The position numbers and the translations under genes are program-made. A stretch of DNA of 5,237 bases, taken from NCBI GenBank assembly GCA_005883235.1, contig VAYE01000296.1, positions 1 to 5,237 of the forward strand, given 5' to 3'. This document shows positions 1 to 5,237 of this stretch, one piece after another. Position 1 is the stretch's first letter. Each line of letters opens with the position of its first letter. The notes under the pieces were generated by a model. It did not search any database. It worked only from the letters and a program-made list of their open reading frames with translations, and was not told the origin of the DNA. Origin of the DNA: Actinomycetota bacterium. GTDB lineage: Bacteria; Actinomycetota; Thermoleophilia; Gaiellales; Gaiellaceae.

Positions 1-1
1 G

Positions 2-85
2 CTTCTCGAGGGCCGGCCCCGTTCCGAAGCGGGCGCGACGGCCCCGCCATGGGGTCTCTATCTCGTGCGCGTCGACTACGACTAG
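2..85 (+). CDS. truA: TruA (tRNA pseudouridine synthase A), C-terminal 27 residues only
   Basis: This is the 3' end of a gene that enters from the left edge. The frame whose first full codon is at position 2 stays open for 27 codons and stops at TAG 83-85. The peptide ends in GATAPPWGLYLVRVDYD, which matches the usual TruA C-terminus (a G-x-T-A-P-x-x-G-L-x-L-V-x-V-x-Y pattern at the end of the catalytic fold). TruA converts uridines 38-40 of the tRNA anticodon arm to pseudouridine in the cytoplasm. The catalytic Asp lies outside the window, so the call rests on the tail motif alone. In many actinobacteria truA follows rpoA and rplQ, so a ribosomal-protein operon may lie just upstream; this is inference. 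The stop overlaps the stop of the convergent gene by four bases. Confidence 0.72.
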   Translation, partial: LLEGRPRSEAGATAPPWGLYLVRVDYD

Positions 86-489
86 AACGCGTACGACCGC
101 CGGCGGCTGAGGAAGAAGCCGTGCCCGCTCGCGTTCCGGCAACGCAGGCCGGCCGGGCGCGACACGCACACGAAGCCGTCGCGCCGCCACGTCGTTCCGT
201 AGCGCAGCACACGCGCCGAGGGGTTGTACACCGAGTCGCTGACACAGCTGACGCGCGCGCGGCCACGCCGGCCCATCGTGAATCCCGCACCCCAATCGAA
301 CCGGCAGCTCGCCGGCTTCGGCGGAAGCGGCTTGACGCCGCTCCGGATGTCGCAGCGGAGCGTCGCGCGTACGCCGGTCAGCTCCGCGCAGTAGATGTTC
401 CCCGACGGCATCCGAAACGAGACGATCCCGCCGTGAGCGGCTCCGGCCGTGGCCCCGAGGGCGCAGATCGCGACGACAAGACGGCGCAC
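82..489 (-). CDS. Small secreted six-cysteine protein, DUF6636-like
   Basis: A 135-residue protein from GTG 487-489 to TAG 82-84. Residues 1-18 are a short Sec signal peptide: RR at 2-3, a hydrophobic core VVAICALGATAGA, and likely cleavage near AGAAHG. The mature part has six cysteines (34, 46, 62, 82, 108, 117), enough for three disulfides, and the landmarks FRMPSGNIYCA (25-35), LRCDI (44-48), PPKPASCRFDWG (56-67), LRYGTTW (95-101), GFVCVS (105-110) and CRNASGHGFFLSR (117-129). This pattern matches, from memory, small exported actinobacterial proteins annotated DUF6636; their function is unknown. An ATG at 514-516 would add nine residues before the signal peptide. I prefer the GTG because a TACGAT hexamer ends six bases upstream and the signal peptide then begins directly with MRRL. 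The protein is probably extracellular or cell-surface. Confidence 0.8.
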   Translation of the reverse strand: MRRLVVAICALGATAGAAHGGIVSFRMPSGNIYCAELTGVRATLRCDIRSGVKPLPPKPASCRFDWGAGFTMGRRGRARVSCVSDSVYNPSARVLRYGTTWRRDGFVCVSRPAGLRCRNASGHGFFLSRRRSYAF

Positions 490-495
490 GGGCCG

Positions 496-501
496 ATCGT
501 A
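496..501 (-). promoter_or_regulatory. -10 element for a leaderless transcript of the DUF6636-like gene
   Basis: On the minus strand the hexamer TACGAT (TANNNT pattern) is followed by six bases and then GTG at 489. This is the usual spacing when transcription begins at the start codon. No Shine-Dalgarno sequence precedes the GTG, and I see no good -35 hexamer at 16-18 bases. The element supports the GTG start over the upstream ATG. Confidence 0.5.
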
Positions 502-510
502 GCCCGCCGC

Positions 511-516
511 TAGCAT
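511..516 (+). promoter_or_regulatory. -10 element for a leaderless transcript of the HAD-ligA operon
   Basis: TAGCAT (TANNNT) is followed by seven bases and then ATG at 524. There is no Shine-Dalgarno sequence before this ATG, so a transcript starting at the A of the start codon is the simplest reading. No -35 resembling TTGACA is visible at 16-18 bases upstream. The hexamer overlaps the upstream ATG (514-516) that the minus-strand gene could otherwise use. Confidence 0.5.
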
Positions 517-523
517 CAACTCG

Positions 524-4247
<3,724 letters not shown>

Positions 4248-4254
4248 GCGGGGA

Positions 4255-4283
4255 ATTGTCGGAGCGCCTCCGAGCTCCGTCAA
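4255..4283 (-). promoter_or_regulatory. Sigma70-type promoter of the PBP4-like gene, leaderless
   Basis: On the minus strand, TTGACG (4283-4278) and GACAAT (4260-4255) are separated by exactly 17 bases, and seven bases then lead to GTG 4247. The -35 differs from TTGACA at one position, and the -10 from TATAAT at two. It is the best two-box promoter in the window. It predicts a transcript starting at or within a base or two of the GTG, with no Shine-Dalgarno sequence at usable distance; the nearest GGAGG is 19 bases away. Confidence 0.6.
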
Positions 4284-4288
4284 GGAAG

Positions 4289-4328
4289 ATGGGCCGCGCC
4301 GAGCGGGAAGATAGGTCGCTCGGCCCAT
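4289..4328. repeat. Overlapping inverted repeats between divergent promoters, candidate operator
   Basis: Two perfect 8-base inverted repeats share their right arm. The inner pair is GCCGAGCG (4298-4305) with CGCTCGGC (4317-4324), around an 11-base loop. The outer pair is ATGGGCCG (4289-4296) with CGGCCCAT (4321-4328). Bases 4321-4324 belong to both, so as hairpins they exclude each other. The block lies just upstream of the PBP4-like -35 (about -42 to -81 from its predicted start) and just upstream of the possible -10 for the divergent gene. This is where a dimeric regulator could bind. In GC-rich DNA 8-base repeats also occur by chance, so function is uncertain. Confidence 0.4.
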
Positions 4329-4349
4329 GCTCCGCGGCTCCGGGCGGCA

Positions 4350-4355
4350 GATAAT
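4350..4355 (+). promoter_or_regulatory. Possible -10 element for the coiled-coil gene
   Basis: GATAAT is one base from TATAAT and stands out in this GC-rich gap. It ends 20 bases before ATG 4376, so a transcript would begin near 4362 with a leader of about 14 bases. I see no -35 match at 17-18 bases and only a weak GAGA before the ATG, so the assignment is tentative. Confidence 0.35.
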
Positions 4356-4375
4356 CGACGAGAACCGGACCGCCC

Positions 4376-4702
4376 ATGACACAAGAGACCGCCACTCTGT
4401 ACGACGACATCCGTGCGCTCCTCGACGAGCCGCCCGGGCCCGAGCAGGGCGCCTTCCTCGCCCGGCTCGAGCACACCCTGACGGACGGCTACGCGCACGC
4501 CCTCTCGCTCGAGGCCGAGCGTGTTCGGCTCGAGAAGCGCATGGGCGAGCTCGCGGGCGGCCAGCACGCGGAGCCGGGAGACTCGGCCGAGGAGCTCGCG
4601 ACGGTCGCGCGTCGGCTCTCGGACGCGGGCGCCGAGCTGACCCGCCTGCGCCGGGTCCTCGAGCGGCTGCGCGCCCGCGCCCGCGACCTCCGCGCCGCCT
4701 AA
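4376..4702 (+). CDS. Small helical/coiled-coil protein of unknown function
   Basis: A complete 108-residue protein from ATG 4376 to TAA 4700-4702. I do not recognise a named family. It has no signal peptide, membrane segment or cysteine, so it is probably cytoplasmic. Residues 1-35 look like a short helical head (TLYDDIRALLDE, a PPGPEQ turn, then FLARLEHTL). Residues 36-60 form a charged helix (YAHALSLEAERVRLEKRMGEL). A flexible linker GGQHAEPGDS (61-70) follows, then a second amphipathic helix (72-106) with leucines at 74, 81, 88, 91, 95, 98 and 105, close to heptad spacing. The shape suggests a helical hairpin or a dimer. Codon use matches the neighbouring genes, and the frame ends cleanly before the convergent regulator, so I take it as real. 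It could be a lineage-specific conserved hypothetical; no function is proposed. Confidence 0.72.
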   Translation: MTQETATLYDDIRALLDEPPGPEQGAFLARLEHTLTDGYAHALSLEAERVRLEKRMGELAGGQHAEPGDSAEELATVARRLSDAGAELTRLRRVLERLRARARDLRAA

Positions 4703-4742
4703 GCCGTCTGGCTAGTAGTGCCCTCGCCTGGCTCGGCAGAGC

Positions 4743-5237
4743 TCAGACGATTCCGCTCCTGACCGCGTAGACCGCGGCCTGGATGCGGTTGTCGATCTGG
4801 AGCTTCATCAGGATGTTCGAGATGTGGTTCTTCACCGTCTTCGGGCTGATGTGGAGGTCGCCGGCGATCCGCGCGTTGTCCTTGCCGTTCGCGATCAGCT
4901 TCAGCACCTCGATCTCGCGGTCGGAGAGCTCGGACCGGATCGTGCGCTCGATGTCGGGCTGACTGCTCGACGAGCGGACACGACGCAGGACTTTCGCCGC
5001 GATCGTCGGGGAGATCAGCGATTCGCCGACCGCCGCCGCCTGGATGCCGTGCATCAGCTCCTGGATCGACGCGTCCTTGAGCAGGTAGCCGCAGGCGCCG
5101 GCGAGGATCGCGTCCATCACGTCGCCGTCCTGGTCGGAGATCGTCAGCACGACGACGCGCGTGAGCGGGGCGAGGGCCGTGATCTGGCGCGTCGCCTCCA
5201 CCCCCGACACGCCCGGCATGTTCAGGTCCATGACGAC
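4743..5237 (-). CDS. NarL/FixJ-family response regulator, N-terminus cut off by the window edge
   Basis: The 164 visible residues are the C-terminal three-quarters of a two-component DNA-binding regulator; the 5' end lies beyond 5237. The receiver part starts at VVMDLNMPGVSG, whose Asp (visible residue 4) is the phosphoacceptor. The conserved Thr of VVVLTISD (32) and Lys of GYLLKDAS (54) follow at the family spacing of 28 and 50 residues. After a linker rich in Ser/Arg (about 83-100) comes a LuxR-type helix-turn-helix, from ELSDREIEVLKLIANGKDN to SPKTVKNHISNILMKLQI and NRIQAAVYAVRSGIV. Phosphorylation by a partner histidine kinase would promote dimerisation and promoter binding. An in-frame ATG at 5229-5231 is internal: it lies next to the phosphoacceptor Asp and is not the start. 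The partner kinase is probably outside the window to the right; the target genes cannot be read from here. Confidence 0.93.
   Translation of the reverse strand, partial: VVMDLNMPGVSGVEATRQITALAPLTRVVVLTISDQDGDVMDAILAGACGYLLKDASIQELMHGIQAAAVGESLISPTIAAKVLRRVRSSSSQPDIERTIRSELSDREIEVLKLIANGKDNARIAGDLHISPKTVKNHISNILMKLQIDNRIQAAVYAVRSGIV

Noticed and set aside
49..513. A 154-codon plus-strand frame antisense to the secreted six-cysteine protein
   Set aside because: It has no motif and is Arg/Ala-rich; the minus strand has a signal peptide and a conserved cysteine pattern.
4308..4313. TATCTT on the minus strand as the -10 of the PBP4-like gene
   Set aside because: It would give a leader of about 54 bases with no ribosome binding site at usable distance, and it lies in the loop of the inverted repeat. 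The TTGACG/GACAAT pair nearer the GTG is better.
4703..4742. A rho-independent terminator between the coiled-coil gene and the response regulator
   Set aside because: Only short 4-5 base complementary stretches are present, with large loops and no T-run on either strand.

Overview
The window is GC-rich, gene-dense bacterial DNA. Codon choice, leaderless gene starts and Ala/Arg-rich proteins suggest a high-GC actinobacterium. The LigA and DUF6636-like sequences make me lean to the class Thermoleophilia (Solirubrobacterales/Gaiellales), but this is inference from memory of those families. I see no IS element, phage gene, CRISPR array, tRNA or rRNA. This looks like core chromosome.

Layout from left to right: (1) the last 27 codons of a + strand gene, best read as truA (tRNA pseudouridine synthase A), ending at 85; (2) a - strand gene for a small secreted six-cysteine DUF6636-like protein (82-489), which shares a CTAG with the truA stop; (3) a divergent + strand pair, a HAD phosphatase (524-1159) and the NAD-dependent DNA ligase ligA (1146-3161, TTG start), overlapping by 14 bases; (4) a - strand PBP4-type D-Ala-D-Ala carboxypeptidase (3147-4247) that overlaps the end of ligA by 15 bases and lacks the KTG motif; (5) a 128-base divergent intergenic region with promoters and an inverted repeat; (6) a + strand gene for a small helical/coiled-coil protein of unknown function (4376-4702); (7) the C-terminal part of a - strand NarL/FixJ response regulator (4743-5237) that runs off the right edge.

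The genes alternate direction, giving three convergent junctions (82-85, 3147-3161, 4703-4742) and two divergent ones (490-523, 4248-4375). Only HAD-ligA looks like a same-strand operon. No intergenic gap exceeds 128 bases. Three genes (DUF6636-like, HAD, PBP4) have a -10-like hexamer 6-7 bases before the start codon, as expected for leaderless transcripts, and this decides two GTG starts.

I found no clear multi-gene undescribed system. The items most worth a second look are the PBP4 homologue that appears to have lost the segment carrying KTG, the overlapping back-to-back promoters at 490-523, and the competing inverted repeats at 4289-4328.
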